Source of the DNA: Chromohalobacter marismortui
Lineage (GTDB): Bacteria; Pseudomonadota; Gammaproteobacteria; Pseudomonadales; Halomonadaceae
Direction of reading: 5' to 3'
Assembly (NCBI RefSeq): GCF_004364315.1
Contig: NZ_SOBR01000008.1
Coordinates: 1-64,000, forward strand
DNA: 64,000 nt
The notes below the pieces were generated by a model that ran no database searches, had not been told where the DNA came from, and saw only the letters and a program-made list of their open reading frames with translations. This document shows positions 15,298 through 23,921 of the stretch, in pieces. Both the position numbers and the translations under genes were made by a program. Positions within the stretch are counted from its first letter, which is position 1. Every line of letters starts with the position of its first letter.

Positions 15298-16229
15298 CAG
15301 TCGAGCAGTCCGTCGGCACGCGCTTCACGGCGCCTCTCCGCCTCGATGTGCGCTTCCGAGACCCGTCCGTAGAGCTGGCGCGTGCGCTCGAGACGTCCCA
15401 CCACGCCCGGCTGTTGCGAGTAGGCGAAGATCGCGGTGTGACGCTCGCGCTGGCCGCCGACGCGTGTCACGCGGTGCAGCGAGTAACGGCCCTTGAAGAG
15501 TTGCAGGTCGCCGGGACACAGCAGCAGCGTGCGGGGTGTGGTGGTGTCCTCGCCGCGGATCACCGCGCCGACGCCGGCGTAGTTCTCGCCCGCCGGGGTG
15601 CGGATGTTGGGGCAATACTGGAACTCGCCGCCGGTTTCCGGGGCATCGGTCATCATGGTGACGATGTATTCGTTGGTGTCGTAGTGCCAGGGCTGCTCGG
15701 TGCCCGGCGGAAGCACGTTCTGCACCAGGCCGGCGAACGGGTCGGCATATTCATAGACCTCGTCTTCCTGCAGGCACTCGGCCACCAGGCGCTTCATCGC
15801 CGGCGAGACGTAAAGCTGCTGGATCACCGTATCGGCGGGAATCATGTCGCGGGTCACGAAGCCGCTGGTGCGCTCCATGAAATGCCGCCGGGGATCGCTC
15901 TCGGGGAGGCTTTCGTCGTCGCTGGTGAACCAGGCGTTGACGCGGCGGCTGGCGTAATAGCTCTTGGCCGAGAGTTCACGTCCCTCGTCGCGGGCCTGCG
16001 CCAATGCCTCGGGGCGCAGGAAACCGCGCAGCACGGCGCAGCCCTCGCGATCCAGATCCTCGCGCACCCGGGCGATCTCGGCCTGCAGGCGCGGATCGTC
16101 GACGTCATGCAGCGGGTAGCGGTCGGTGTCGACCAGTTCGCTCAGGTCGGTGCGCTCGGCATCGGCGAGCCGGCGCTGGGTCGGCTTGGCGTCGACGGCG
16201 GGGTCGATCGCGGCGGCGGTCGTCGGCAT
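15297..16229 (-). CDS. Phytanoyl-CoA-dioxygenase-like 2OG/Fe(II) hydroxylase
   Basis: 310-residue non-haem iron oxygenase. The iron triad is seen as H182-x-D184 (PWHYDTNEY) and H252 (YSLHRV), with R261/R263 as the 2-oxoglutarate anchor near RERHTAIFAY. The aspartate in HYD means a hydroxylase-type triad, not the HxG/HxA of related halogenases of the BesD/HalD group, which it otherwise resembles in layout. The start at 16229 is chosen for AGAGG about ten bases upstream; longer starts would run into the divergent LysR gene. It is the first gene of the minus-strand cluster and is probably controlled by that regulator. The substrate is unknown. Confidence 0.8.
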   Translation of the reverse strand: MPTTAAAIDPAVDAKPTQRRLADAERTDLSELVDTDRYPLHDVDDPRLQAEIARVREDLDREGCAVLRGFLRPEALAQARDEGRELSAKSYYASRRVNAWFTSDDESLPESDPRRHFMERTSGFVTRDMIPADTVIQQLYVSPAMKRLVAECLQEDEVYEYADPFAGLVQNVLPPGTEQPWHYDTNEYIVTMMTDAPETGGEFQYCPNIRTPAGENYAGVGAVIRGEDTTTPRTLLLCPGDLQLFKGRYSLHRVTRVGGQRERHTAIFAYSQQPGVVGRLERTRQLYGRVSEAHIEAERRREARADGLLD

Positions 16230-16353
16230 GGCAGGTGGCCTCTCGATCAGCAAGGTGTCGGGTGACAGGACGTTGCCGCCGTGAAGGTTGGGCGGCCCGT
16301 CGATGTCCTCTATGCTGGACAGAACCCTCTCATCAGTAAAACGAGTCATTTCA
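16230..16353. promoter_or_regulatory. Divergent promoter region, LysR/oxygenase cluster
   Basis: The 124-base space between the start codons of the LysR gene (+) and the 2OG oxygenase gene (-) is the expected place for both promoters and the LysR operator. No confident T-N11-A site or -35/-10 pair could be singled out by eye. Confidence 0.45.
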
Positions 16354-17250
16354 ATGGCAGTCATCGGAAATACCGATAGCACGGCGCTGGCCGCGCTGGA
16401 CAGCGATCTGCTGCTGGCCTTCGTCACCGTGGCCGACAGCGGCGGTTTCACCGCTGCGGCGCGCTACCTGCACAAGACGCAGTCGACCATCAGTCTGCGC
16501 ATCAGCACGCTCGAGTCGCGCCTCGACACCTTGCTGATCGAGCGTGGCAGCCGTCGGCTCACCTTGACCGGCGATGGCGAGACCTTCCTCGTCTACGCGC
16601 GGCGCCTGCTGCAGCTGCAACGCGAGGCGATCGCGGCGCTGGGGCGTTCGCAGCCGGTGACGCTGCGCTTCGGCCTTCCCGAGGATTACGCCGACACCTG
16701 GCTGCCGGCGCTGCTCGAACGCTTCGGCGCTCAACATCCCGAGGTCCATGTGCATATCCACTGCCGCATGTCGACGGAACTGCTGGAGCAATTGGAGAAA
16801 GGCTCGCTGGATATCGTGCTGGCGGTGCAGCACGCCGCGGACAGTGGAGGGCGGCCCGTGGCCACGGAGGACGTGGTCTGGGCGGCGCATCGGCGTTTTG
16901 CGCTCGATCCCGGGCGGCCGATCCCGCTGGCGCTGTTCCCGGAGCAGTGCATTTACCGGCGCCGGGCGCTGGCCGCGCTGGCCGGCATCGGTCGCGACTG
17001 GCAACTCGACTCCACCAGTCAGAGTCCGAGTGGTTTGCGCGTCATCGTCAATCAGGGCCAGACGCTGACCGTGACCGATCGCCGCTCGCTACCCGAGAAC
17101 TGGCGAGCGCTGGGGGAAGAGGAGGGCCTGCCGTCGTTGCCCCCCGCCGTGATCGAAGTGCACCGTTCTCCGAGCCTGACGCACCCCGCCTTCGACGACT
17201 TCGTGGCGCTGATCGACGAGGTGCTGGAAGAGAGCGGCGTGGCGAAGTGA
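16354..17250 (+). CDS. LysR family transcriptional regulator
   Basis: 298-residue regulator. The N-terminal winged HTH (LLLAFVTVADSGGFTAAARYLHKTQSTISLRISTLESRL) fits LysR closely and is followed by a LysR_substrate effector domain (LRFGLPEDYADTWLPALLERF). The ATG at 16354 gives a normal distance to the HTH. It is divergently transcribed from the oxygenase/M24/oxygenase/binding-protein cluster. It is therefore the probable pathway-specific activator responding to the cluster's substrate. Confidence 0.9.
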   Translation: MAVIGNTDSTALAALDSDLLLAFVTVADSGGFTAAARYLHKTQSTISLRISTLESRLDTLLIERGSRRLTLTGDGETFLVYARRLLQLQREAIAALGRSQPVTLRFGLPEDYADTWLPALLERFGAQHPEVHVHIHCRMSTELLEQLEKGSLDIVLAVQHAADSGGRPVATEDVVWAAHRRFALDPGRPIPLALFPEQCIYRRRALAALAGIGRDWQLDSTSQSPSGLRVIVNQGQTLTVTDRRSLPENWRALGEEEGLPSLPPAVIEVHRSPSLTHPAFDDFVALIDEVLEESGVAK

Positions 17251-17328
17251 AGGGTCAGGGGAGCGGCGGGCAATCGAGGGGCAGCGGTTCATGTCGCCGC
17301 CTTGCTCGATGGCATCGCTTGGATCGCC

Positions 17329-17619
17329 TTACGCCACCCTGGGGCGAATGCCCTCAAAATGGCCGTGCCGACGAGCCTCTTCCAGATCATAGGCGTTCTG
17401 CAACCGCAGCCAATAACCCGGGCTGGTGCCGAAGTAAATTGACAGTCGCAGATCCGTGTCCGCCGTGATCGACCTTGCCCTGCGCGTGATTTCACCGATA
17501 CGCGTGGCAGGCACACCGATAGCCGTCGCTAGGGCATTCTTGGTCAAGCCCAACGGGCCGATAAAATCCTCCAGCAGAATCTCACCGGGATGAATGTTGG
17601 GGAGCCGTTCTTCAGTCAT
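17329..17619 (-). CDS. higA: HigA family addiction-module antitoxin
   Basis: 96-residue XRE-type HTH antitoxin of the HigA/VapI group. It contains IHPGEILLEDFIGPLGLTKNALA followed by the HTH (ATRIGEITRRARSITADTDLRL) and the YWLRLQNAYDLEEAR tail. The start at 17619 is fixed by GGGAGGT upstream. In intact modules higB precedes higA by a few bases. Here only the last 30 codons of higB remain, ending 13 bases upstream of higA, so this antitoxin has no local toxin and may be a relic or protect against related toxins. Confidence 0.88.
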   Translation of the reverse strand: MTEERLPNIHPGEILLEDFIGPLGLTKNALATAIGVPATRIGEITRRARSITADTDLRLSIYFGTSPGYWLRLQNAYDLEEARRHGHFEGIRPRVA

Positions 17620-17632
17620 GGTTTTACCTCCC

Positions 17633-17725
17633 TCAGTGATAATCGATGATTTCGGCATCATGAGCGTTGCCGCTCTCGAACCGAAAACAAATTCGCCACT
17701 GATCATTGATACGAATTAAATAACG
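17633..17725 (-). pseudogene. higB: Truncated higB toxin (C-terminal remnant)
   Basis: Thirty codons in a frame with no start encode a clear HigB/RelE-type C-terminus (RYLIRINDQWRICFRF, then DAEIIDYH, then stop). The stop lies 13 bases before higA, the normal higB-higA distance. In-frame upstream sequence loses family resemblance at about 17725, where the broken DJ-1/PfpI gene begins to overlap, and meets a stop soon after. About 60 N-terminal residues of the toxin are missing. Confidence 0.8.
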
Positions 17726-18168
17726 CGTAACAGCATATGACGCAATGCGTTATATATGGTCGGAGGGATCATCAAGGCTAGCGACGTGTGGCGTAACGCT
17801 CGGCCAGGTATTGCGCCTGGCGGTAACGTGAGGCCCGCCGCTCCCAGAATCAATGAGCCGGTGCATACCGAGGTCACGAATTGTGCGGTGCCGGCCAAGT
17901 GTCGAATGGCATTGATAAAACGGATGTCCTCGGCCGCATCGAGGCAGCCCAGGCCACCGGGAACGCAGAGAACGTCGCAAGCCGCGATGTCTGTCAGGTC
18001 GTCCAGGTTGGAAAACGTCAATCCTTGGACGTCAACGGGCTCCCCGTCGGTGGATGCGACCACCACGTCGATTTGCGGCACACGCGAGAAGAATTGATGA
18101 GGCCCGGTGAAATCCAGGTGCGTTACGCCGGGATAGATCGGTATGACGATACGTATCTTCGAGTCCAC
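17716..18168 (-). pseudogene. C-terminally truncated DJ-1/PfpI family protein
   Basis: The 150-codon open frame begins like a normal glutamine-amidotransferase-like DJ-1/PfpI protein: IRIVIPIYPGVTHLDFTGP, CDVLCVPGG and the nucleophile elbow SVCTGSLILGAAGL. After about residue 113 the expected continuation (usually a HW-containing segment) is missing. It is replaced by unrelated sequence running into the higB remnant. Full members are around 190-230 residues. This is most likely a deletion or recombination product; some residual folding cannot be excluded. Confidence 0.7.
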
Positions 18169-18263
18169 GATAGCTGTCTCTTTAGAGCGGATTCGAGGTA
18201 TAGATTAGCGTGAACCGTAATAGCCTAGAATAACTTGTTGCATCGAATCCTCTATCTCTCGGC

Positions 18264-18977
18264 TTAAGCTTGGCGTTTCGCCAACGCCAACCACCCGGCC
18301 AGGCTAACCATTAGCGAGCCGCTGATACCATCCAGCCAGCGTTGCCGGCTCAGACTGATGCGTCCGCGCCCGAGTAGATGTCCCGCGCCGGCATAGAGCA
18401 GCGCGCAAACGAACTCGATCAAGATATAAGCCAGCCCCGCCAGCATGATGGCCGGTGCGAACGACACGCTATCGGCATGCAAAAACTGCGGCAGGAAGAG
18501 CGCAAACAGCACATATGCCTTGGGGTTGGAGAATGCGACCAGCGCTTCCCGGCGTAGCAGCGGCCAGGTCTGCGCAGTCTCGATGCCCTCGCTCGGGCTT
18601 ACCGCTTTAGGTCGCCAAGCCGTGAGCAATGATCTCACTCCGAGATATGACAGATACGCCACGCCAATCCACTTGAGCACGCTGAAGAACATCGCGGAGG
18701 TTGCCAGCCAATGCCCGAGCCCCACCGCGACACCGACCACCATCAAGGCGAACGCTGCGAAGCGTCCGCAGGCCGCCGTCATGGCAGGCGCGACACCGAC
18801 ATGGAAACCATTGGAAAGCGATAAGAGCTGATTTGCGCCAGGCGTCAGCGCCATGATCGCGGACGCGCCGATCAGGAGCGGCCAGTCGATGGAGGTAACC
18901 GCACCCGGGAACGCCTGTGTCATGACCACGATGATCAGCGCCATCAGGCCACTGCAGAATAATGGGACGCGGATCAT
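18264..18977 (-). CDS. LysE/RhtB family amino-acid exporter
   Basis: 237-residue inner-membrane protein with about six hydrophobic segments. The family motif is readable as ALTPGANQLLSLSNGFHVG; it continues with YLSYLGVRSLL and the mid-protein segment FSNPKAYVLFALFLPQF. Members export amino acids or related metabolites. The start at 18977 is supported by AAGGAG. The region before the LysE motif is about 25 residues longer than usual, so an internal start at 18923 is possible. It is a single gene in an accessory stretch; the substrate is unknown. Confidence 0.82.
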   Translation of the reverse strand: MIRVPLFCSGLMALIIVVMTQAFPGAVTSIDWPLLIGASAIMALTPGANQLLSLSNGFHVGVAPAMTAACGRFAAFALMVVGVAVGLGHWLATSAMFFSVLKWIGVAYLSYLGVRSLLTAWRPKAVSPSEGIETAQTWPLLRREALVAFSNPKAYVLFALFLPQFLHADSVSFAPAIMLAGLAYILIEFVCALLYAGAGHLLGRGRISLSRQRWLDGISGSLMVSLAGWLALAKRQA

Positions 18978-19043
18978 GGTCACTCCTTCCTTGGTGGAAA
19001 ACCGTCAGTGGCTCTCGGACATCGTTTATTCCGTCGGGGCCCG

Positions 19044-19670
19044 TTACTGCGTAGCAGCCGGCCAACCGAAGCACAAATGGATTAGCGGCGTTATAGGCGC
19101 TTCGAGGGCCAGCGCTTCTGCCGTGGCCTCGTCGCGGAAGCCGGCGACGAGCACGCTGCCCAGTCCTTCGGCCGTTGCCTGCAACTGCATGTTCTGAGCC
19201 GCGGCGCCCGCCTCGATCCAAGCATAGCGCTGGCCGCGTGATCCATAGGGCGGTTGATCGGCGAATGTTTGGGTTGCGGCGCCCATGTCGGCACAGATCG
19301 TGATAATGCCGGCTGCCTGACCGATCCAGGGTTGCTCCTCGAGTGCCGCGTGCTGGAGTGCATCTCGTATGTCGTGGTCGAGGTGCGTTTTCAGCCTGCA
19401 GCTTTCGAGGTCGAAGATGTAGGTCGCTGCGTCCAAATCGCGAATGCGCCCGGCTATCGCTAATAGCTTGAGAGGGTAGAGAGAACTCGCCGAAGGCACG
19501 CTGCGTTTGCCATCGGCATGGGTAATGCCCTGAGCGGTCTTCAGCAGTCTGTCGAGGAGTGCGCGAGGAACCGCCTGCGGGCTGAAATCACGACAGCTAT
19601 AACGCGACTGGATGGTGTGCTCGAACGAGGCCACATTTCGCTCCTTGGTCTGGTGGATTAGGTGATGCAC
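19044..19670 (-). CDS. SagB-type nitroreductase family protein
   Basis: 208-residue FMN-dependent oxidoreductase of the SagB/ThcOx subgroup. Typical are RYSCRDF near residue 23, SVPSASSLYPLKLLAIAGRI (phosphate/FMN contact), and YAWIEAGAAAQNMQLQATAEGLGSVLVAGF. SagB enzymes oxidise azolines in peptide natural products, but many stand-alone homologues exist. No cyclodehydratase (YcaO), precursor peptide or transporter lies beside it, so a biosynthetic role is not supported here. Confidence 0.82.
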   Translation of the reverse strand: MHHLIHQTKERNVASFEHTIQSRYSCRDFSPQAVPRALLDRLLKTAQGITHADGKRSVPSASSLYPLKLLAIAGRIRDLDAATYIFDLESCRLKTHLDHDIRDALQHAALEEQPWIGQAAGIITICADMGAATQTFADQPPYGSRGQRYAWIEAGAAAQNMQLQATAEGLGSVLVAGFRDEATAEALALEAPITPLIHLCFGWPAATQ

Positions 19671-19763
19671 AGCGATGCCCGCGTTGAGGATGTCGACAGG
19701 CCCGTTATGGCAAGGCGAATCGGCGAGTAAGGCCCATCGCCCTGCCAGGAGATGCTTGCGGGG

Positions 19764-20981
19764 TCAGACCTGCTCGGTCAGTTCCTGAAAGCATCCCTTG
19801 CCTTGCCGCTTGGCTCGGTAAAGGGACTGATCCGCCTGGGCGACCAGGCGCTCCAGACGGTCGCGATCCATGCCTCGCCAATCCTGGCAATGCACGAGCC
19901 CGATGCTCAGCCCTATCCCCGGGTAGGCGTGAGCGGTATCGGCCGTGATGTCGATCAGCCGTTGAGCGACGCTGCGACTCGCCTCGGGGCTGGTACCCGG
20001 TAGCAGGATCACGAATTCATCGCCTCCCCAGCGTGCGAGGATATCGTCATTTCTCAATGCCTCGCTCATTGCATTGGCAATGTCGCGAAGCAGCTCATCG
20101 CCGGTCATGTGGCCGTAGGTGTCGTTGATGTGCTTGAAGCCGTCGAGATCCGAAAAGAGCAGGCTGACGGGAAGTGGCGCGCGCCCTGGCCCACGGATCG
20201 CCAGGGCCTCGCGATACCACCCCTCTCGGTTGAGCAGTTCGGTCAGCGGGTCGAGATTTGCTCGTCGCTGACTGTGATACTCGCCGAGCAGGGCTTGAAT
20301 CGACAGGTCGTCGAGAGCGCGAATGATCTTGTATAGCCCCATCCAGAAGAAGGGACCTTGCAGCACGAATATCCAGAACCAGGGTTCGGGCTGGAAGGGC
20401 ACCGCGAGCTTGAGCGGTAGATCCAGCAGCATGACCTGCAACATCGCATAGCGAGGCGTGCCATGAGAATAGCACGCGGCGAGGGAGGCAAAGACCACCA
20501 TTGAGGGAATGACCAGTACCTGCAGGACGGCGTCGCCGCTGAGCAGGCAAAGCGCGGTACCCAGCCCGGTCGTGGCACACCAGAGCAGGTTGACCAGGTA
20601 AATCTGGTCGGCGGGGTTGGCGATGCGCCGGCGCCATTGTTGCCGGATCTGATAATGCAGTCCAACACGGTAAATCGTGAGCGTGAGGGTGATCAGACAC
20701 CAGAGCCAGAATAACGGGGTTGGGTGACGATAAAGCCCGATCAACGTGAGCAGGAGGGTCGAGAGCGTGCCGGACCACATGGTGGCTGTCTGAACGTTGG
20801 GTCCCGAGATCAAGCGTCGCTGAATATTGAGGGGCAGGCGTTCATTGCAGAGCAGCCAGCGAAAGAAGCGCCAGTTCGGCATGGAATACACGTTGTGATG
20901 CATGTAACGCTTGTCTGGCATACGGGCTGCCCTCATCGGTAAAACGTTCTTGCGTGGCGACGGGGCTATCGCATGCTGCAA
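19764..20981 (-). CDS. Membrane-bound diguanylate cyclase (GGDEF)
   Basis: 405-residue protein. Residues about 65-220 hold five or six hydrophobic segments forming a membrane sensor. A C-terminal GGDEF domain begins near 240 (RANLDPLTELLNREGWY). The active site is RWGGDEFVILL. An inhibitory I-site RxxD (RNDD) lies five residues before GGDEF, as in feedback-controlled cyclases. It makes cyclic di-GMP. No PAS or EAL domain is present. No strong ribosome-binding site marks the start; ATG 20936 is an alternative. Confidence 0.88.
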   Translation of the reverse strand: MQHAIAPSPRKNVLPMRAARMPDKRYMHHNVYSMPNWRFFRWLLCNERLPLNIQRRLISGPNVQTATMWSGTLSTLLLTLIGLYRHPTPLFWLWCLITLTLTIYRVGLHYQIRQQWRRRIANPADQIYLVNLLWCATTGLGTALCLLSGDAVLQVLVIPSMVVFASLAACYSHGTPRYAMLQVMLLDLPLKLAVPFQPEPWFWIFVLQGPFFWMGLYKIIRALDDLSIQALLGEYHSQRRANLDPLTELLNREGWYREALAIRGPGRAPLPVSLLFSDLDGFKHINDTYGHMTGDELLRDIANAMSEALRNDDILARWGGDEFVILLPGTSPEASRSVAQRLIDITADTAHAYPGIGLSIGLVHCQDWRGMDRDRLERLVAQADQSLYRAKRQGKGCFQELTEQV

Positions 20982-21114
20982 AACGTCGCCGATTTCGTTC
21001 TTAGGGCTGAGCGTGCCTGTCTTGCGTACGAGACTCCAATCATTTTATCGGCAGGGAACGTCGTTTTCGTAGGCTAAGCCTGGAACGTTACGGCAGCTAA
21101 CGGGGCCGATGGAT

Positions 21115-21139
21115 CGAGCGGCCGATGATCGGCCGCTCG
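21115..21139 (-). terminator. Hairpin downstream of the TraB-family gene
   Basis: Perfect 11-bp inverted repeat (CGAGCGGCCGA / TCGGCCGCTCG) with a 3-base loop, about 40 bases beyond the stop of the TraB-family gene. No U-tract is present. It could also act as a protein-binding palindrome. Confidence 0.5.
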
Positions 21140-21181
21140 AGCGCGTGCGCAGGAGATGTGCAAGCGGATGAAAAGAGGTGC

Positions 21182-22396
21182 CTACCCGAACAATTGCCCG
21201 GCGATACGCAGCCCGGCGATCCAGGTGCCGGCGGCGGAGCCCAGCGTGGCGAGCAGGAAGACCAGCAGCGTGCGGGCGACGCGGTTCTTCCACCAGCCGC
21301 GCGGTGCGCTGACGTCATGGCGCAGGCGTGAGAAATCCCCCACGGTGGGGCGGCGCAGGGCCAGTTCCACGCCCGCGGCGACGAAACCGGCGCCGATGGT
21401 CGGGTTGAGTGAGGTCAGTGGCGCGGCGATGAAGGTGGCGATGATGGTCAGCGGATGCGCCAGCGCGATGGCACTGCCCAGTGCCGAGAGGGCGCCGTTG
21501 ATCAAGAACCATTCGCCGACCAGTGACCAGCCGAGCCCGGTGTCGCGGGAGAAGCCGATGGCGAAGCCGGTCAGTACCAGCGCGACGATGACCCACGGCA
21601 GAGCTTTCCAAAGCTTGGATCGCTGGGGGGTGACTTCCAGTGAGCGCCGTTCCTCGTCGATGGCCTCGGCACCGGGTGGTTGCTGCCCCAGCACTTGCAG
21701 GTGTTCCCCGAGACCTTTCATGTGCCCGGCGCCGACGACGACCAGAATATGCCGTGGCGCTTTTCCGGCAATTTCCTCGCGCAGGCGCAGCGCCATGTAG
21801 CGATCACGCTCGCGAATCAAGGGGGCATAGAGCGACTCGGATTGCTCGGCGAATTCGGCGAAGGTCGATTCGAGCACGTCGCCTTCCTTGAGGCGCTCGA
21901 TCTCTTCGCTGGAGACTTTCTTGCGCGACATCACGCTGCCCAGCAGCCCTGAGATCAGGCTCATGCGCTGCCACCAGGGCACGTTGTGATAGATGCGCTT
22001 GAGGGTCACGCCAATGTCGCGATCGACGAGATACAACGGCAGGTCCGCGCGCTTGGTTTCCTTGATCGCCATTTGCATCTCGGCCCCCGGCGTCACGCCG
22101 GACTGCTCGGCGACGCGTTGCTGGAAGGCGCCCAGCGCGAGACTCGCGGCGACCATGCCGGCCTTGCCCTGACGCAGGACCTGGAAGAGATCCATCTTGG
22201 CCATGGCGTCGGGCTGGGTGGCGCTCTGGTAGCGAGTGGGGCACAACTCGATGGCCACGGCGTCGAAGTCGCCGGAACGGATCATTTCGCGGACCTCGTC
22301 GGCGCTGGCGCGCGAGACGTGGGCGGTACCCAGAAGGGTGTAACGGGTCTCACCCTGATCGATGACCTGGCGAGGGCCGGCGGTAGTATCGGGCAT
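21182..22396 (-). CDS. TraB/PrgY family membrane protein
   Basis: 404-residue protein with an N-terminal TraB domain: TLLGTAHVSRASADEV, the AIELCPTRY motif, and HILVVVGAGHMKGL near residue 235. Four or so C-terminal membrane helices follow (after about 270). The family, related to the Enterococcus pheromone-shutdown protein TraB and to Tiki proteases, carries GxxH and Glu motifs suggestive of a metalloprotease fold. The cellular role in proteobacteria is not established. It is a single gene. Confidence 0.82.
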   Translation of the reverse strand: MPDTTAGPRQVIDQGETRYTLLGTAHVSRASADEVREMIRSGDFDAVAIELCPTRYQSATQPDAMAKMDLFQVLRQGKAGMVAASLALGAFQQRVAEQSGVTPGAEMQMAIKETKRADLPLYLVDRDIGVTLKRIYHNVPWWQRMSLISGLLGSVMSRKKVSSEEIERLKEGDVLESTFAEFAEQSESLYAPLIRERDRYMALRLREEIAGKAPRHILVVVGAGHMKGLGEHLQVLGQQPPGAEAIDEERRSLEVTPQRSKLWKALPWVIVALVLTGFAIGFSRDTGLGWSLVGEWFLINGALSALGSAIALAHPLTIIATFIAAPLTSLNPTIGAGFVAAGVELALRRPTVGDFSRLRHDVSAPRGWWKNRVARTLLVFLLATLGSAAGTWIAGLRIAGQLFG

Positions 22397-22505
22397 GCGG
22401 CGTTTCGCTTCGGTGGCGGAAAAGCTCGATTATCCACGATGGCCGGGGGCGGGCCAAACCCGGCCCCGCTCGATGCGACCACGAACGGGGCGTCGAGCGC
22501 ACGAA

Positions 22506-23717
22506 TCAGTGCTTGGCGCGGCACGCCGCAGCGGTAAACAACACATCGGTAGACGAGTTGAGAGCCGTTTCCGTGGCATCTTGCACGACGCTGATGACGA
22601 AGCCGATGGCAACGACCTGCATGGCCACCTCATTGGAGATGCCGAACAGACTGGCGGCCATCGGGATGAGCAGCAGAGAGCCGCCGGCCACCCCGGAAAC
22701 ACCGCAGGCAGCGAGTGAGGCGACGATACACAGCAACAGGGCCGAGGCGAAGTCCACGCCGATGCCCAGGGTATGCGCGGTCGCCAGGGTGATCACCGAG
22801 ATGGTGATGGCGGCGCCGGCCATGTTGATGGTGGCGCCCAGCGGAATCGAAATCGAATAGGTGTCGGCGTCCAGCTCCAGGCGTTCGCAAAGTGCCATGT
22901 TGACGGGAATGTTGGCGGCACTGCTGCGCGTGAAGAATGCCGTGATGGCGCTGCCGCGCAGACAGGCGAAGACCAGCGGGTACGGATTGCGCCGTGTCGC
23001 CAGGAATACGATCAAGGGGTTGGTGACCAGCGCCACGCACAGCATGCAGCCGACGATGACGGCCAGCAGATGGGCGTAGTCGAGCAGTGCCGTCATGCCG
23101 GTATCCGCGAGGGTGCCGGCGACCAGCCCGAAGATGCCCAGCGGTGCGAAGCGGATCACCAGGCGCACGATGTTGGAGACGGCCTCGGAGAAGGCATTGA
23201 GCACGCCGAGCGTGGTCTCGGCAGCGCCGCGCAGCATGATGCCCAGCGCGATCGCCCAGGCCAGTATGCCCACGAAATTGGCGTTCATCAGCGCATGGAT
23301 GGGGTTGTCGACGACATTGAGCAGCAGATGGCGCAGGATCTCGGCGATGCCGCCTGGTGGCTGGCCGCTTGCCTGGGGCGCGTCGATGACCAGCGATGTC
23401 GGGAACACGAAGCTGGCGATGACGGCCACCAAAGCGGCGCACAGGGTGCCGACCATGTACAGCAGCAGCACGCCGCGCATATGCGTGGGTTGGCCGCGAC
23501 GGTGATTGGCGATGGCCGCCATGACCAGCAGGAAGACCAGCACCGGCGCCACCGCTTTCAAGGCCGAGATGAAGACTTGGCCCAGAAGTGATAGCGAGGC
23601 GGCGGCCTCGGGCCATACGCTGGCCACGACGATGCCGAGGACGATACCGATGACGATTTGCGGAATGAGCCCTAGGCGAACCATCGCGCGTACAGGGCTG
23701 GCAAGGCTGGTGGACAT
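22506..23717 (-). CDS. sstT: Serine/threonine:sodium symporter
   Basis: 403-residue DAACS-family (glutamate-transporter fold) carrier that imports serine and threonine with sodium. Diagnostic are [21 protein letters not shown] (re-entrant loop 1), [22 protein letters not shown] (sodium-binding NMxG in TM7) and [16 protein letters not shown]. The length matches SstT. The start at 23717 is chosen because the product then begins with a short soluble leader before the first helix. It is monocistronic. Confidence 0.92.
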   Translation of the reverse strand: MSTSLASPVRAMVRLGLIPQIVIGIVLGIVVASVWPEAAASLSLLGQVFISALKAVAPVLVFLLVMAAIANHRRGQPTHMRGVLLLYMVGTLCAALVAVIASFVFPTSLVIDAPQASGQPPGGIAEILRHLLLNVVDNPIHALMNANFVGILAWAIALGIMLRGAAETTLGVLNAFSEAVSNIVRLVIRFAPLGIFGLVAGTLADTGMTALLDYAHLLAVIVGCMLCVALVTNPLIVFLATRRNPYPLVFACLRGSAITAFFTRSSAANIPVNMALCERLELDADTYSISIPLGATINMAGAAITISVITLATAHTLGIGVDFASALLLCIVASLAACGVSGVAGGSLLLIPMAASLFGISNEVAMQVVAIGFVISVVQDATETALNSSTDVLFTAAACRAKH

Positions 23718-23921
23718 GACGCTTTCTCGAGTCTGAATAACGGATGAAGGCCCGTCGCGGTGGGCCGGGAAGCGCGCATGGTAGCATTGCCACCATCGCG
23801 ATACCCGAGCAAACGGCTTCAAAAGTCTCTGTCTTCAGTGAAATGAGAAAGTGAAAGTCGTGGTCACCAGTATGAAGCAGGCACCCAGGCGCTTTTGAAG
23901 AGAATATTTTCGCGTGCCGCT

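Noticed and set aside
15297-16229. Calling the first oxygenase a halogenase
   Set aside because: The triad contains Asp (HYD), which leaves no room for a chloride ligand.
17329-17725. Active HigBA toxin-antitoxin module
   Set aside because: Only the last 30 codons of higB are present, with no start codon in frame.
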